Source of the DNA: Owenia fusiformis
Taxonomy: Eukaryota; Annelida; Polychaeta; Sabellida; Oweniidae
Assembly: GCA_903813345.2 (NCBI GenBank)
Contig: CAIIXF020000001.1
Coordinates: 33,748,866-33,812,865, forward strand
Length of the DNA stretch: 64,000 bases
Reading direction: 5' to 3'
The notes under the pieces are model-generated. The model had not been told where the DNA came from. It did no database searches and worked only from the letters and a program-made list of their open reading frames with translations. A program made the position numbers and the translations under genes. Every line of letters starts with the position of its first letter. Positions within the stretch are counted from its first letter, which is position 1. Below, piece by piece: positions 35,204 to 46,424 of this stretch.

Positions 35204-35221
35204 GTTGACCCCGACTTGAGC

Positions 35222-36343
35222 ACAGTGAATAACTCAAATTTTGGATGGATTTGGTTCAAATTTTATATGCTGTTGCCTGGGTACAAAGGAGCCTTGCCCA
35301 AGAAGACATTTTCAAGATGGCCACCATATTACAAAATGGCGGCCATTTTTTGTATAAAAACATTATTTGTGATAACTCAAATCAAAAAAATACTGGTAGA
35401 CGGATTTTATTCAAACTTTATTAGCTTATGCCTTATGGGTGTAGGATCTCTGCTCGAGAAAGACATTTTCAAGATGGCCACCATATTTCAAAATGGTGGC
35501 CATCTTTGATAACTCAAATACCATTTAATGGATATTTGGTTCAGATTTTACATTTTGCCTAGAGACATAAGAACTCTGCTTGAGAAGGGATTTTCAAGAT
35601 GGCAGCTAAATTTCAAAATGGCTGCGATTTTTCATGAAAGAATGTAACCTTTGATAACTCAAATACCCGTTGACGTATTTGGTTCAAATTCTATATGCTG
35701 ATGCCTAGAGACATAGAAGTTCTGCTCAAGAAGACATTTTCAAGATGGACACTGCATTTCAAAATGGCCGCCATTTTTCGTAAAAAAACGTAATCATTGA
35801 TAACTCAAATACCAGTGGATGGATTTGGTTCCAATTTTATATGCTGATGTTTAGGGAAAAGGAGATCTGCTTCAGAAGAAATGTCAAAGGTGTCGGCTGA
35901 ATTTCAAAATGGCTGCTATTTTTCATAAAAATTGTAATCTTTGATAGCTCAAATATCATTGGACGGATTTACTTTAAATTTTATATACTGATGCCTAGGG
36001 ATAAAGAAGCTCTGCTTGAGAAGAAATTTTCATGGTGGCTGCTATTTATCGAAATCTCCACCATTTTTCATTAAACATGTAATCCTTGATAACTCAAGTA
36101 CCAGTTTACAGATTTGGATTAAATTGTATATGCTGATGCCTTGGGACATAGGAGCTCTGGTTAAGGAGAAATCTAAAGATGACAGCTGAATTTCAAAATG
36201 GCAACCATGTTTCATGAAAACATAATCTTTGATAATTCAAATACCAGTAGATGGATTTGGCTCAAATTTTTTATGGCCGCTATTTATCAAAACATGTTTT
36301 GTTCATTGGGGTTTGCTAGTCTGTGAAATTGCTGTTTTTCTAG
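35222..36343 (+). mobile_element. Helitron-like element H3 (5'-truncated), ends 26 bp before a PDE4 exon
   Basis: About seven ~145 bp units of the H1 family: GATAACTCAAATACC, GATTTGGTTCAAATTTTATA, TGATGCCTAGGGACA and TTTCAAAATGGCNGCCATTT. The 3' end is GTTCATTGGGGTTTGCTAG, a degraded hairpin, then TTGCTGTTTTTCTAG|T, ending at 36343. It has no recognisable 5' head; the left side continues across M2 into unrelated sequence. The terminal T-rich tract plus CTAG resembles a splice acceptor. Confidence 0.72.
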
Positions 36344-36369
36344 TAATTCTGTGTTAAAATAAATTTTAG

Positions 36370-36504
<135 letters not shown>

Positions 36505-36584
36505 TAATGATTAACACGTTTTGCAATACAAGTGCACAAGGCTTTTTCATGACAATTTACACAGTTGCAGTTTACACTTGCTGC

Positions 36585-37010
36585 TCAACTCAACCCCACG
36601 TCAACTCACCCTTAGTCAACTTGACCCCAAGTCAAGTCTACCCTTAGTCAAATTCACCCCAAGTCATCTCAACCCTTAGTCAACTCAACCCCAAGTCATC
36701 TCAACCCTTGGTCAACTCAACCCCAAGTCATCTCAACCCTTGGTCAACTCAACCCTTAGTCAACTCGACCCCAAGTCAAGTCAACCCTTAGTCGAATTGA
36801 CCCCAAGTCATCTCAATCCTTAGTCAACTCGACCCAAAGTCATCTCAACCCTTGGTCAACTCAATCCCAAGTCATCTCAACCCTTGGTCAACTCAACTCT
36901 TAGTCAATTCAACCCAAAGTCAAGTCAATCCTTAGTCATCTCAACCCTTAGTCAACTCGACCCAAAGTCATCTCAACCCTTGGTCAACTCAACCTTTAGT
37001 CAACATCATC
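36585..37010 (+). repeat. Intronic CAACCCTTAGTCAACT / CAACCCCAAGTCATCT minisatellite
   Basis: About 26 alternating 16-bp half-units (CAACYC + YYAGTCAACT and CAACCCMAAGTCATCT) form a loosely 32-bp period. The strand is strongly C-rich with almost no G apart from AGTC. It lies about 100 bp downstream of exon A. Confidence 0.9.
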
Positions 37011-37465
37011 AAACTACATCACATTTGTTTGTTTTCCTCACTTTCCAGACATTGTAAGTACTTGCATTCTAATACTCATAGCATCTCTCTGTTTCACATG
37101 AAACATGCTCTGAGATTATGAGGCATGTTCTGTGATCTGAGCACATCAGATGGGAAGAGTTATAATTGTCAATTTCGTTCGGTTTTTTGTGTAGCAAGAA
37201 GGAAAAAATATTCTACCATGAAAAATCATCTAAATTAGAAAAAGACATAGGAATTAGCCTTAACTACACTATTTGTGAAGCAGCATTGTATGTATAAGAT
37301 ATTGAAATAACGATTGAGTAACAATAATTGGATAAAATACAGTGCAAGTCTCAAAATTCGATAAAATAATGGCGAGAGACCAAGTGGACGAGTCCAGCGA
37401 GTTCCCACCGAGTAATTACAGTAGCATATAATTGAATCAGTATTAATAAAGGGTTTCTGTACTTA

Positions 37466-38326
37466 ACGTTCCTAGCAGGGTTAGGAATTTTTTTTATTTA
37501 TAACGTTGGATCTGGACGATACATGTGCGTTATTTTCGACGTCAAGTTTTGAGGTTATTTCACATCATAAGAACGTTATGACAACGTTAACTTTTAACGT
37601 TAAAATAACGTCGGAAATGATCGATTTAGTGAGAATGAGAACATATTGACATCTTTGTAACGTTTCCTTAACTCACAAATATTTTGAAGCCATTTCCACA
37701 ATGTTAAAATTCAACCATCCATCGACGTTTTGCTGAATATTTTAATAACGTCAGATCAATACAGTCCATGAACGTCATTATCGTCGTCACGTTTTGAGGT
37801 TATTTCAAATCGAAAAAACAATTCGACAACGTTAAATTTTAACGTTAACAATACGTCAGAAATGAACCGACTTATCTTATCGTCTTTGTCATGTTTTTTT
37901 CCACCAACAAATATTTTAATATTAAAAGCCTGTTTTGACAACGTTGAATTTTAACTTTTGAGTTACGTCACATATGGACCAACTTAGTAAAAAATCAAAC
38001 GTTCCTGCTTGTTATGTTTTCCACACTAACAAACTTTACGGACACGTTACAATAAGGTTCTTTTTATACCATCAATAGATGTCTCATGTTTACGTTGCCT
38101 CGATGTGTAAAGAAAGAAGATGTGCAATGTCTTCTAGGAACTTATATGCTACTTGACATGGACGTCACTGTTTGCTGGATCGATTATTTTAAAAAGTGCT
38201 CTGTCTCGTATAGGGTAAAGTATCGAACAGCAGTGCACTCGGTAGGCTAAGTCTGTCAAGTCAATTGGCTACTATATATCAGGGGAAATGTGGAGTTTTG
38301 AAAGTTGGTAAACCTGCTAGGAACGT
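37466..38326. mobile_element. TA-flanked inverted-repeat element rich in AACGTT
   Basis: Termini ACGTTCCTAGCAGG and CCTGCTAGGAACGT are each bordered by TA (37464-37465, 38327-38328), as for Tc1/mariner-type insertions. The interior has repeats about 248 bp apart (CGTTTTGAGGTTATTTCA at about 37543 and 37791). Many AACGTT, TAACGTT and TAACGTC words occur. The flanking sequence (GGGTTTCTGTAC on the left, GGTACCCTGTC on the right) may be an older Mutator-like terminus. Confidence 0.6.
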
Positions 38327-38336
38327 TAGGTACCCT

Positions 38337-38377
38337 GTCTACCGGGTACCCAGTCACCCGGTTTTTTACACAAACCC
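38337..38377 (-). mobile_element. Solo Mutator-like terminus (GGGTTTGTG... family)
   Basis: On the minus strand it reads GGGTTTGTGTAAAAAACCGG followed by GTGACTGGGTACCC, closely resembling the M1 ends. No partner end was located with confidence. Confidence 0.5.
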
Positions 38378-38401
38378 ATTAATATAGAATTAGGCCGTTG
38401 G

Positions 38402-40154
38402 GCTTTGTATAAAAAACCTCCTACCTCATACCCACCTACCCACCTATGTGGAACATGATACAGTCATTGAAGGGTTCAATTTTAAAGATTATGAAATCTC
38501 AAAATAGCCCAAATTATTAACATTTCTACAATTCCGGCTTTATTTTATGACTTGACAGATCCATAAATAAAGGTATATGGATGTATTTTAATGTGTAATG
38601 ACCCGAGGGTGCCCCAGGGGAATAAATAACTAACGACCACAAGCATAGGTCCAACAAGCCAGATTAAGAAATTGAAAGAAAGTGTGCTAAATTCGATGCC
38701 CCGAGTGGGAATGGAACCCAGCTGGGATGTAGTAGCAACTTGCTGTCAAGGGTCGTTACAAATGCATCTATAATTCATCATAAACTAAGATTTAATAAAC
38801 TAAGATCTTTAAAGGGATCCAACACCTTACAAAACTTCTTAACGGAGAGGAATAAGGGAAAATGCTTGCCGGATTCTGAATCTGTGTATTTTTTAATGAT
38901 TTTTCACCGTCTTAGAATTTCAATTTTTTTCTTTTGAAAAAATGAGATTTGCATTGTTTTCCAATTAGACAAATGAGTAAACATGAATAGCTCGAAATCT
39001 AACGGTGAGATTTTGTTTTAAAAAATCATGGATATCAAGGCTAAATATAGCTATACAATAAACATAAAAAAGCAATGCTTGGACTCTTCATATTCACACA
39101 AAAAATTAATTAGTAAATGAGGTTTGATATTTGTGAGAATAAGTTGTACGAGTCGCAATGCTCTACAAACACCAGACTACAGGGTGGATTAGGATCAATG
39201 ACACACATAAAAATTAATTTAAAAATATTTCATGATAATTATCTCAAACAAGAGCAGTTAGCGAAGGATACATTTCATTACACTCAATAAATAGTTATCA
39301 CTTTTGACTATATATACATATCTCATGGGAATGTATTTCCATCTGCTCAAGATATCATATTTTAGCTTCGAAAATCACAATCCTTGGATAATACATTTGT
39401 CTCAGAATAATAGGCCACCCTGTAGCAATGTAGCTTTCACTTGAAGTGTACCCTTGAGAATAATGAACTTACTTTCAAATTTGTCTTGCTTTTGTGGTGT
39501 ATGTGGCTTTTTAGCAATCTGCCACGCTCATTTCTTTCCAGAACCATCTTGTTCACATGTAACACTAGGCTATACGCGCATGTATAGACAGATGACATAG
39601 ATATACATATAAATTATATACTGCACCTGTATTTACTTACATGGGAATATTCCCTTTGGAAAAATGCAAATGCATGAACATATATTTTCATCTTATATAT
39701 GACTTCAAGCGAACATATTATTTCATATTTATATTTTCATAGTTAGTCTAACATAAATAATAGATCCATGAGAACAATATTCTTTGTTTTCTTAAAAATT
39801 GATGGGTTTACTGTGAATTCAATAAATTACAATTTGCAAGGGGTAAGTATACTGTATGACCTTAGTTGCAAAGTACTGTTTATATATGCAGCTCAATAGC
39901 ATAAAATATGTTGAATGAAGCATATGGTATGGATTAGTCGTGTGACACACAAACTGACCAATACATGAGGGTATTAGCTACTTTTCACATAAACCAAAGG
40001 AGGACAGTGCTTTTATTTCAACTGGGAGCTTACCTCCACACGACTGATCATGTGACCATGGTGTTGGGTCCCTTTAAAATTGAACCCTTCAAAGACTGTA
40101 TCATGTCCCACTTACGTGGGTAGGTATGAGGTAGGAGGTTTTTTATACAAAGCC
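38402..40154. mobile_element. Terminal-inverted-repeat element in the PDE4 intron
   Basis: An ~85 bp arm at 38402-38487, starting GGCTTTGTATAAAAAACCTC, is the reverse complement of 40069-40154 with few mismatches. Arms include CCTACCTCATACCCACC and AACATGATACAGTCATTGAAGG (split over the arm). No clear target duplication. Near 38700-38740 the minus strand has GGGTTCCATTCCCACTCGGG, reminiscent of a tRNA-type B box, so a SINE may lie inside. No transposase. Confidence 0.65.
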
Positions 40155-40538
40155 GTTTAAATAGAGAAAACTAAATAACTTAACAAAATCCTGATGCAAA
40201 GACAAACTGGCTTTCCAGTGTATGTACTTTTGTAGAATCAATATTAGAAAAATGAACTTTTTTAAGAATACTGGGTCAAATATGGGGCAGTCTTGTCACA
40301 TTCCCCTGTGTTTTGTATCACAATTTCTTCTAAGATCAAATTACTTTTATTGGACTATGAATGGCTTAGATAGTTGTCAGTTGTCAATTCTTTTTTGTAT
40401 GATGGATTCTCAAGAAACAGCAGTTTGTCTTATTTTCTCGAGGCAAATCTTTGCTCATTAATATTCATCCCCTTGTTTATATCATGTTTATATTGAATCA
40501 CTCTTAAATACATTGTCCATTTTTTATTATATTTTTAG

Positions 40539-40721
40539 GTATTGCAAAATATGGTTCACTGCTCAGATTTGAGTAACCCAACAAAACCACTGGACATATA
40601 CTGTGAGTGGACGAGACGAATAATGGAAGAATTCTTCAAACAGGGAGATATTGAACGAGAACGAGGGCTGGAGATCAGTCCAATGTGTGACCGGCATAAT
40701 TCTACAATTGAGAGGACACAG
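40539..40721 (+). CDS. PDE4: PDE4-type cAMP phosphodiesterase, internal exon B
   Basis: This 183 bp, phase-0 exon encodes 61 residues: [20 protein letters not shown] then [22 protein letters not shown] and [17 protein letters not shown]. The Asp in [11 protein letters not shown] is the fourth metal ligand of class I phosphodiesterases and the Asn three residues later contacts the nucleotide. The final Gln precedes the expected VGFID exon and is the invariant purine-recognising glutamine (family knowledge). Acceptor ATTTTTAG|GT, donor CAG|GTCAGT. A Helitron-like element begins 20 bp beyond the exon end. The next exon (VGFIDYIVHP region) was not found in the following 23 kb. The exon joins exon A in frame and shows no damage. 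Confidence 0.96.
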
Positions 40722-40741
40722 GTCAGTAGACAGTGTAGTTA

Positions 40742-40773
40742 TCCCACCGAACGAAGTTCGAGGGGGATATAGG
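40742..40773 (+). mobile_element. Helitron-like element H4, 5' head
   Basis: A|TCCCACCGAACGAAGTTCG then AGGGGGATATAG is the canonical head of the H1 family, starting 20 bp after PDE4 exon B. The first 11 bases are a perfect complement of the GTTCGGTGGGA motif near H1's 3' end. The element is interrupted at 40774 by a MITE. Body segments follow at 41174-41374, 45512-45594 and 52307-52815. Confidence 0.82.
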
Positions 40774-41173
40774 CAGGGCTGTCAACTTGGGACCACCTAA
40801 TATGAGTGACTTACAAATGTTGGACACCTAAGTCCAAATCTGAACACTTTTGTCCAAATTTTGAACACCTTTGGCCAACTTTTAAACACCTTTGGCCAAA
40901 GTTTGAGCACCTTTGCCAAACTTTGATCACCTCAAATTTTTCGCGATTGCTACGCTCGCGATATCTTCAATGGGGGGGAAGGTACGAAAATTTCCAATTA
41001 ACATGCGTGACATATACGGGATTCGCGTGACTAATCCGAACAAATTGCTTTCGGTTTTTTTCCGACGTTCGTATTTTTACCGTATCGTAAACATATTTTG
41101 ACAATTTTTCTACAGAAATATTTTTGCTTGACAATTACCAGGTAAAATGGGTATTTGCGTGACATTTTCTGTA
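40774..41173. mobile_element. CAGGGCTGTCAAC MITE, copy 3 (truncated)
   Basis: It begins CAGGGCTGTCAACTTGGGAC and runs through GGACACCTAAGTCC, TTTGAACACCTTTGGCC-type repeats, CGCGATTGCTACGCTCGCGA and GCGTGACA. It matches the reverse complement of the MITEs at 48790-49283 and 51691-52202 but stops near ATTTTCTG, lacking the far terminus. The flanking sequence (TATAGG before, TAGG after) fits insertion into the Helitron head. Confidence 0.75.
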
Positions 41174-41374
41174 GGAAAGCCGTCTGTCCATCCGTTCGTC
41201 CATCTGTTTGTTCGGGCGATAACTCAAAACTGGTCGACGGATTTAATTCAAATTTTATAGGCTTATGCCTTATTGCGATAGAACCTCTGATCAAGAAGGA
41301 ATTTTCAATATGGCCGCTTAATTTAAATTGGCTACCATTTTTCGTAAAAAAGAAGTTTGATAACTCACATACTA
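41174..41374 (+). mobile_element. Helitron-like element H4, body segment 1
   Basis: CCGTCTGTCCATCCGTTCGTCC followed by GGGCGATAACTC and one body unit with AATATGGCCGCTTAATTT. It is interrupted by the palindromic element at 41375. Confidence 0.75.
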
Positions 41375-41839
41375 CAGTCTGTTAACTGTTAAAAATAATA
41401 ACAACATAACTTCGACATATGAGTGTTACCTGATGAATGGGACCCTCACGTGCCTTCCAAATGGTAGTACACGAACTCTAGTGTAACTACATCAGCTTAT
41501 CTTTCCGTCCGATCAACAATAAGTACAGTTATACAAGAAATGTAAACGAAGTGAAAATATTCCCAAAGATTTTCCGAAAGGCATGGCATTCCGGAAGTTA
41601 TGATACGTTATGGTGTCACTACGGTAAATCATTGAAAAATATTGAAAAAAATTACAAAATTCAAGTTCTGGTGTGAGGTTCCATATCCATCCGCTAAAAG
41701 GTATGACACTATAAAGTCCATTTACAAATTTGTGGTTTTGTTCTAAATAACGCCATAGTTGGCTTCTAGGGTACCTAGTATGCCACTATTTCATCGTATC
41801 AAAATAAAGAGGAGGAGTCCAACTTTCATTTGAATTACG

Positions 41840-43330
41840 CCCAATTGAAAAAAGCCTATGGAAAATCATCTCCAATTATCACCTAACTTACTATTGATAA
41901 TTAGTTGAAAGTTAGGTGTAAAAATTCACATGCAAATGAGCTAATTATCAACTTAATTAACGCTTAATTTGCAACTTAATTAACGATTAACTACCATCAA
42001 TATGCAAATGAGCTATTTACGTAAATTAGTTGAAAGTTAGTTGTAAGTTTGATGTAAGTTAATCTCTAATTATCACCTAACTTACTATTGATAATTAGTT
42101 GAAAGTTAGGTTTAAGTCAGATTTGTGACATCTCAAAAATGACTCGCTTCTTTTTTGCTTCCCTTCACTCAGAGATTTTTGCTTCATCTTGAACTATTTT
42201 GTGACGAAATATTCATCTTAATTAGGATCTTTCAGGTCAGACAACATTGAACTTGAACTATTGAAATTTCACAGCAAGAGGAGGGAAAACCTCATGATTC
42301 AATTGATGACATACGATTTGCTCCTTCGCACACCTTTTGTCGAAAACGTACCCTCCATCTTGGTTTTTAAAATTTTCAAGTTGACCTAGTTTTAAACCAA
42401 TCAACGATCGACTCGCTAAACCAATCAGCGACGATGTCATCTCAATACAGATTTACATTATAAGCGTATGTCATCTTTGAACCCTGGGGTTTCTCCCCCT
42501 CTTTTTTAAAGCTATTCTATTTTGCAAATTTTTAAGATTCATGAAAAACATGTGAAAACATCATTATTGCCATCAACAACTAAAATCAGAACACAAACAT
42601 TAGACTATAATGTTACATAATAAGGACGTAACAGATATAATCAAAAATATGCTTTGAAATGTCTGATCTAACAATCACTATTTAGAAGAGCACATTTGGA
42701 TTACTTGTGAAATATAGGTAACCCATGTTAGTACCTAAATTGCATTCTACAGTTCTAGGATTATAATATTATATGATCTGATTCAAAAAGATTTTTAAAT
42801 TCATAAACATTTCAGACAGAAGTGTGAATAAGATTTTACATACATTGTATTCATGTTCTACATACCCTTATAATAATGTTGACCAAATTTCATGGTAGTA
42901 CACGCACCATTCACGTTGTAATTCTCAATTTTATGAGAGAAATATCTCTCACATGTTTTCTTTTTCCACCATCTTGAAATTAAATTTAGGGGGTTTGTAT
43001 TTCTAAATCATGGGCCTAATTTACAACTAATTATCATTATAATCATCCTATATGTTAACTATCAACCAATAATCTACTTCAGAACAAAAACGTTTTAATT
43101 TACCACTTACTATCACCCTCAAACATTTCATATCTTAATTATCAACTAAAAATCATAAATCAGCATTATTGTAAGTTAATTTACGTTGAACTTGCTACTG
43201 ATAATTAGGCCATAATTATCATTGATTTAATTAACGCTTAACTTTAATTCCAATTGCCAGCAGAATTGTTGATAATTAGTTGTAAATTAGTTGGTAATAA
43301 GTTGGTAATTAGTTTTATTTTTCAATTGGG
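41840..43330. mobile_element. Nested CCCAATTGAAAAA inverted-repeat element
   Basis: Termini CCCAATTGAAAAA and TTTTTCAATTGGG. The flanking dinucleotide CG (41838-41839, 43331-43332) is single in the intact opposite arm of the host palindrome (TTTTCGTAATTC), which fixes the insertion as CCCAATTG...CAATTGGG with a 2 bp duplication. Near both ends there are many TAATTATCACCTAACTTAC / GATAATTAGTTGAAAGTTAG words in both orientations. The central 42130-43000 has no recognised feature. Confidence 0.75.
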
Positions 43331-44132
43331 CGAAAATAGCGATGTAGGTCAAAATAGTTCCGGCGTGAGCATGTTTACTACGCGTTTGCCCGTCATCTCA
43401 GAAATGGTAGCAAACGCGAGTTACAATAAATGGACGCTGATATCTCAAAAAGTAACCTGCCTCCCTATAATTTGATGTAGATCAATCGAACCCCTATATG
43501 AACAGGTACATTTTGATACATAACACTATGGGGGGGGGTAAGCGTTTTATAGTTGATCACAAACGCCATATGTGCAAAGTATTGTTCTGAATTTTCGAAT
43601 TTGGTGTTGGATTACGATACTCACACCTTCTGGGGTACATATTGCCAATTTCGAACGAATTAGCCCATACAATGACTATATTTCTGCAATATCCTATACA
43701 TAACCTTCATCTTGACACTATATTTAACATAGGGTTTGCGTCTAGATTTTTAAATATCACTACGCCAACATAGGGACTCATTTTTAGGTAAAATGCCTGC
43801 TTCAACGATGAAAATTAACGAATAAAGTAGTTCCTGTTTACGGGACCATATTCTTGCCAACTTCAATGGTGTGTATAGTAGGTTTAAATGTATGCACTAT
43901 GGCCATTTGAGGTATGTATGTAAAGCTGAGGCCAAGTACTTTCTAAATGTGCCATTTCTAGAAAAAAATCTCAAGAATATGGTCCCGTAAACAGGAACTA
44001 CTTTATTCGTTAATTTTCCTCGTTGAAGCAGGGATTTTACATAAAAATTAGTCCCTATGTTGGCGTAGTGATATTTAAAAATCGAGACGCAAACCTTATG
44101 TTAAATATAGCGTCAAGATGAAGGTTATGTAT

Positions 44133-44666
44133 ATTCATATTTATTGTAATATTTGACCAGATACAACATGCTACTCACATTTAGTGCAATGTATGTATTT
44201 ATTGTAATATCTGTCTTCTACCATATGCAATTCACATTTCGTGCAATATTTGTATTTATTGTAATATTTGACCATATGCAACATGCTACTCATATTTTGT
44301 GCAATATATGTATTTATTATGCAATATCCATCTTACATTGGGTGCAATATATCGTATTGAATGAAATGATTGACAATATGATTCCATGAACTGCTTATTT
44401 ATGCCAAACTGATTATAAGAGTTGTAATTTGATATTAATGGTTTTAATGTATAAATCTTTACCAGAGACATTATATGTCTCTGTCTTTATGAATGTTGAC
44501 CCAAGCTGCCCATTGGGGGTAGTAATGGGTGACACTTAGATATAATGTATACTGTATAAGTCGGCACTGGCTGGTGATGTTACAAAATGTTGTTTTTATT
44601 ATGTATTTTATATGTATATTGTAATATCAGTGACACAAAAATAAACTATTTTAAACTAAACTAAAC
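44133..44666 (+). mobile_element. Nested insertion resembling a LINE/SINE 3' tail
   Basis: Flanked by TGTAT (44128-44132 and 44667-44671). The intact opposite arm has the same site uninterrupted (CTATACATAACC). The insert has ~60 bp repeats around TGTATTTATTGTAATATTTG and GACCATATGCAACATGC. It ends CACAAAAATAAACTATTTTAAACTAAAC, an A-rich tail typical of a retroposed 3' end. No coding motif. Confidence 0.65.
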
Positions 44667-45511
44667 TGTATAGGATATTGCAGAAATATAGTCATTGTAT
44701 GGGCTAATTCGTTCAAAAATGGAAATATGTACCCCAGAAGGTGTGAGTATTGTAATCCAACACCAACTTCGAAAATTCAGAACAATACTTTGCACATATG
44801 GCGTTTGTGATCAACTATAAAACGCTTACCCCCCCCCCCCCCCATAGTGTTATATATCAAAATGTACCATGTACCTGTTCATATAGGGGTTCGATTGATC
44901 TACATCAAATTATAGGGAGGCAGGTTACTTTTTGAGATATCAGCGTACATTTATTGTAACTCGCGTTTGCTACCATTTCTGAGATGACGGGCAAACACGT
45001 AGTAAACATGCTCACGCCGGAACTATTTTGACCTACATTGCTATTTTCGTAATTCAAATGAAAGTTGAACTCCTCCTCTTTATTTTGATACAATGAAATA
45101 GTGGCATACTAGGTACCCTAGAAGCCAACTATGGCGTTATTTAGAACAAAACCACAAATTTGTAAATGGACTTTATAGTGTCATACCTTTTAGCGGATGG
45201 ATATGGAACCTCACACCAGAACTTGAATTTTGTGATTTTTTTCAATATTTTTCAATGATTTACCGTAGTGACACCATAACGTATCATAACTTCCGGATTG
45301 ACATGCCTTCGGAAAATTTTGGGGAATATTTCCACTTCATTTACATTTCTTGTATAACTGTACTTATTGTTGATCGGACGGAAGAATAAGCTGATGTAGT
45401 TACACTAGAGTTCGTGTACTACCATTTGGAAGGCACGTGAGGGTCCCATTCATCAGGTAACACTCATATGTCGAAGTTATGTTGTTATTATTTTTAACAG
45501 TTAACAGACTG

Positions 45512-45594
45512 TAGTTGACGGATTTGGTTCAAATTTTATACTATGATGCCTAGGGACAAAGGAGCAATTGCTGGAGAAGAGATTTTTAAGATGG
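45512..45594 (+). mobile_element. Helitron-like element H4, body segment 2
   Basis: GTTGACGGATTTGGTTCAAA continues exactly where segment 1 stopped (GATAACTCACATAC). It runs to TTTTTAAGATGG, where LTR-like sequence begins. Confidence 0.75.
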
Positions 45595-46424
45595 ATTGTA
45601 AGGCCTGTGGGTGGCAATGAAATATAACAGTAGAAATGTAGTTAAAATGTCTTCTAAAATATCTATTTGAAATACTCTCACAGTCACAAACTCTAGGCAA
45701 CACTAACTAGTAAAGGGACAACACCCCAACTCAGTTACATGTGAGTGAATGTGGAAACCATATAAGGATCACAAAACATTACATAAAACACACTCAGCAT
45801 GCATACATGTAAAAATGGTTTAAACAATAGAAGGTAGAGTAGAAGGTATACAAATGAATTGAAAACATTGGAATTAAATATTTGAAACACTGGTGTAAAG
45901 TAATGAAGGGACCTGTTAAAATGACATGGATGGGGATTGGTCAATATGAAAAGTAGAAATATAACAATGTGAAAATGACCATGTTACATCCACGCGGACA
46001 CGTCCTAATGCGTCCCGCATTAAGCCTTACTCGGCCACAAAATATGGAAAATATAAAACTTCACTTTTCAAAATGATTTACAATAAAATATTAAGTAATG
46101 GTTTAAACCTCCCCTTTTAAACATCCACTACCAGAACAAAGTATAGTATAAATAACACCATAAAGAATATAGTGGATTGTTGAAAAATCAAACAAAAATT
46201 AATTGAATCACATTTACGATGATATTAAAATGACATTAGAATTGAATCAATGCTACACCTTAAATGTTAAATAAGGCTTGTTTACCTGACAAATATAAGC
46301 AACATTTTTATAATTAAACAAGTATCCCTTGGCAACACCATTACAGACTTACATAATCTACATCATTAAAGACAAAATAATACACCATGGTAGGCTGTGA
46401 TACACCATTAAAGGCTTGAATATG
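45595..46424 (-). repeat. LTR-like direct repeat, left copy (3' LTR)
   Basis: It shares TTGTAAGGCC to ACTCTAGGCAACAC (about 45595-45703) and GGCAACACCATTACAGAC to AAAGGCTTGAAT (about 46332-46424) with the right copy. The ~630 bp between the two GGCAACAC words is absent from the right copy, consistent with deletion between short direct repeats. Just beyond it, 46425-46570 has TACACCATTTTAGGC-type ~25 bp repeats. Confidence 0.55.

Larger units (their letters stand above)
31796..35212. mobile_element. Foldback-type element M2 with tandem-repeat termini
   Basis: Flanked by a perfect 9 bp duplication, GACTTGAGC (31787-31795 and 35213-35221). The left end is GGGTGCACC then ten exact-length 15-bp units CCCAGTTGTCCGAAA (31804-31953). 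The right end is the inverse array (about 35054-35203) closing GGGTTGACCCC. Terminal inverted repeats built of short tandem repeats plus a 9 bp duplication are the hallmark of Foldback elements in the Mutator/Foldback assemblage. No transposase was recognised in the 3.1 kb interior, which instead holds a ~430 bp palindrome. SCPKP-type open frames across the arrays are artefacts. Confidence 0.85.
41375..45511. mobile_element. ~2.1 kb palindromic (foldback) TA-insertion element, doubly interrupted
   Basis: Ends CAGTCTGTTAACTG and CAGTTAACAGACTG are each bordered by TA (41373-41374, 45512-45513). Removing two nested insertions (41840-43330 and 44133-44666) leaves about 2.1 kb. The left half is the reverse complement of the right half over roughly 0.98 kb per arm; the loop is about 117 bp (43858-43974). 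Arms pair clearly, for example GCGGATGGATATGGAACC near 45195 with its partner near 41685, and GGTCCCGTAAACAGGAACT near 43981 with its partner near 43832. The TA duplication and CAGT ends suggest Tc1/mariner affinity. No ORF survives. Confidence 0.85.

Noticed and set aside
45595-46424. Clean LTR boundary with a 5-bp target duplication
   Set aside because: The outer ends do not match: the left copy lacks about 12 terminal bases and the right copy is cut at 52306, so no duplication can be claimed.
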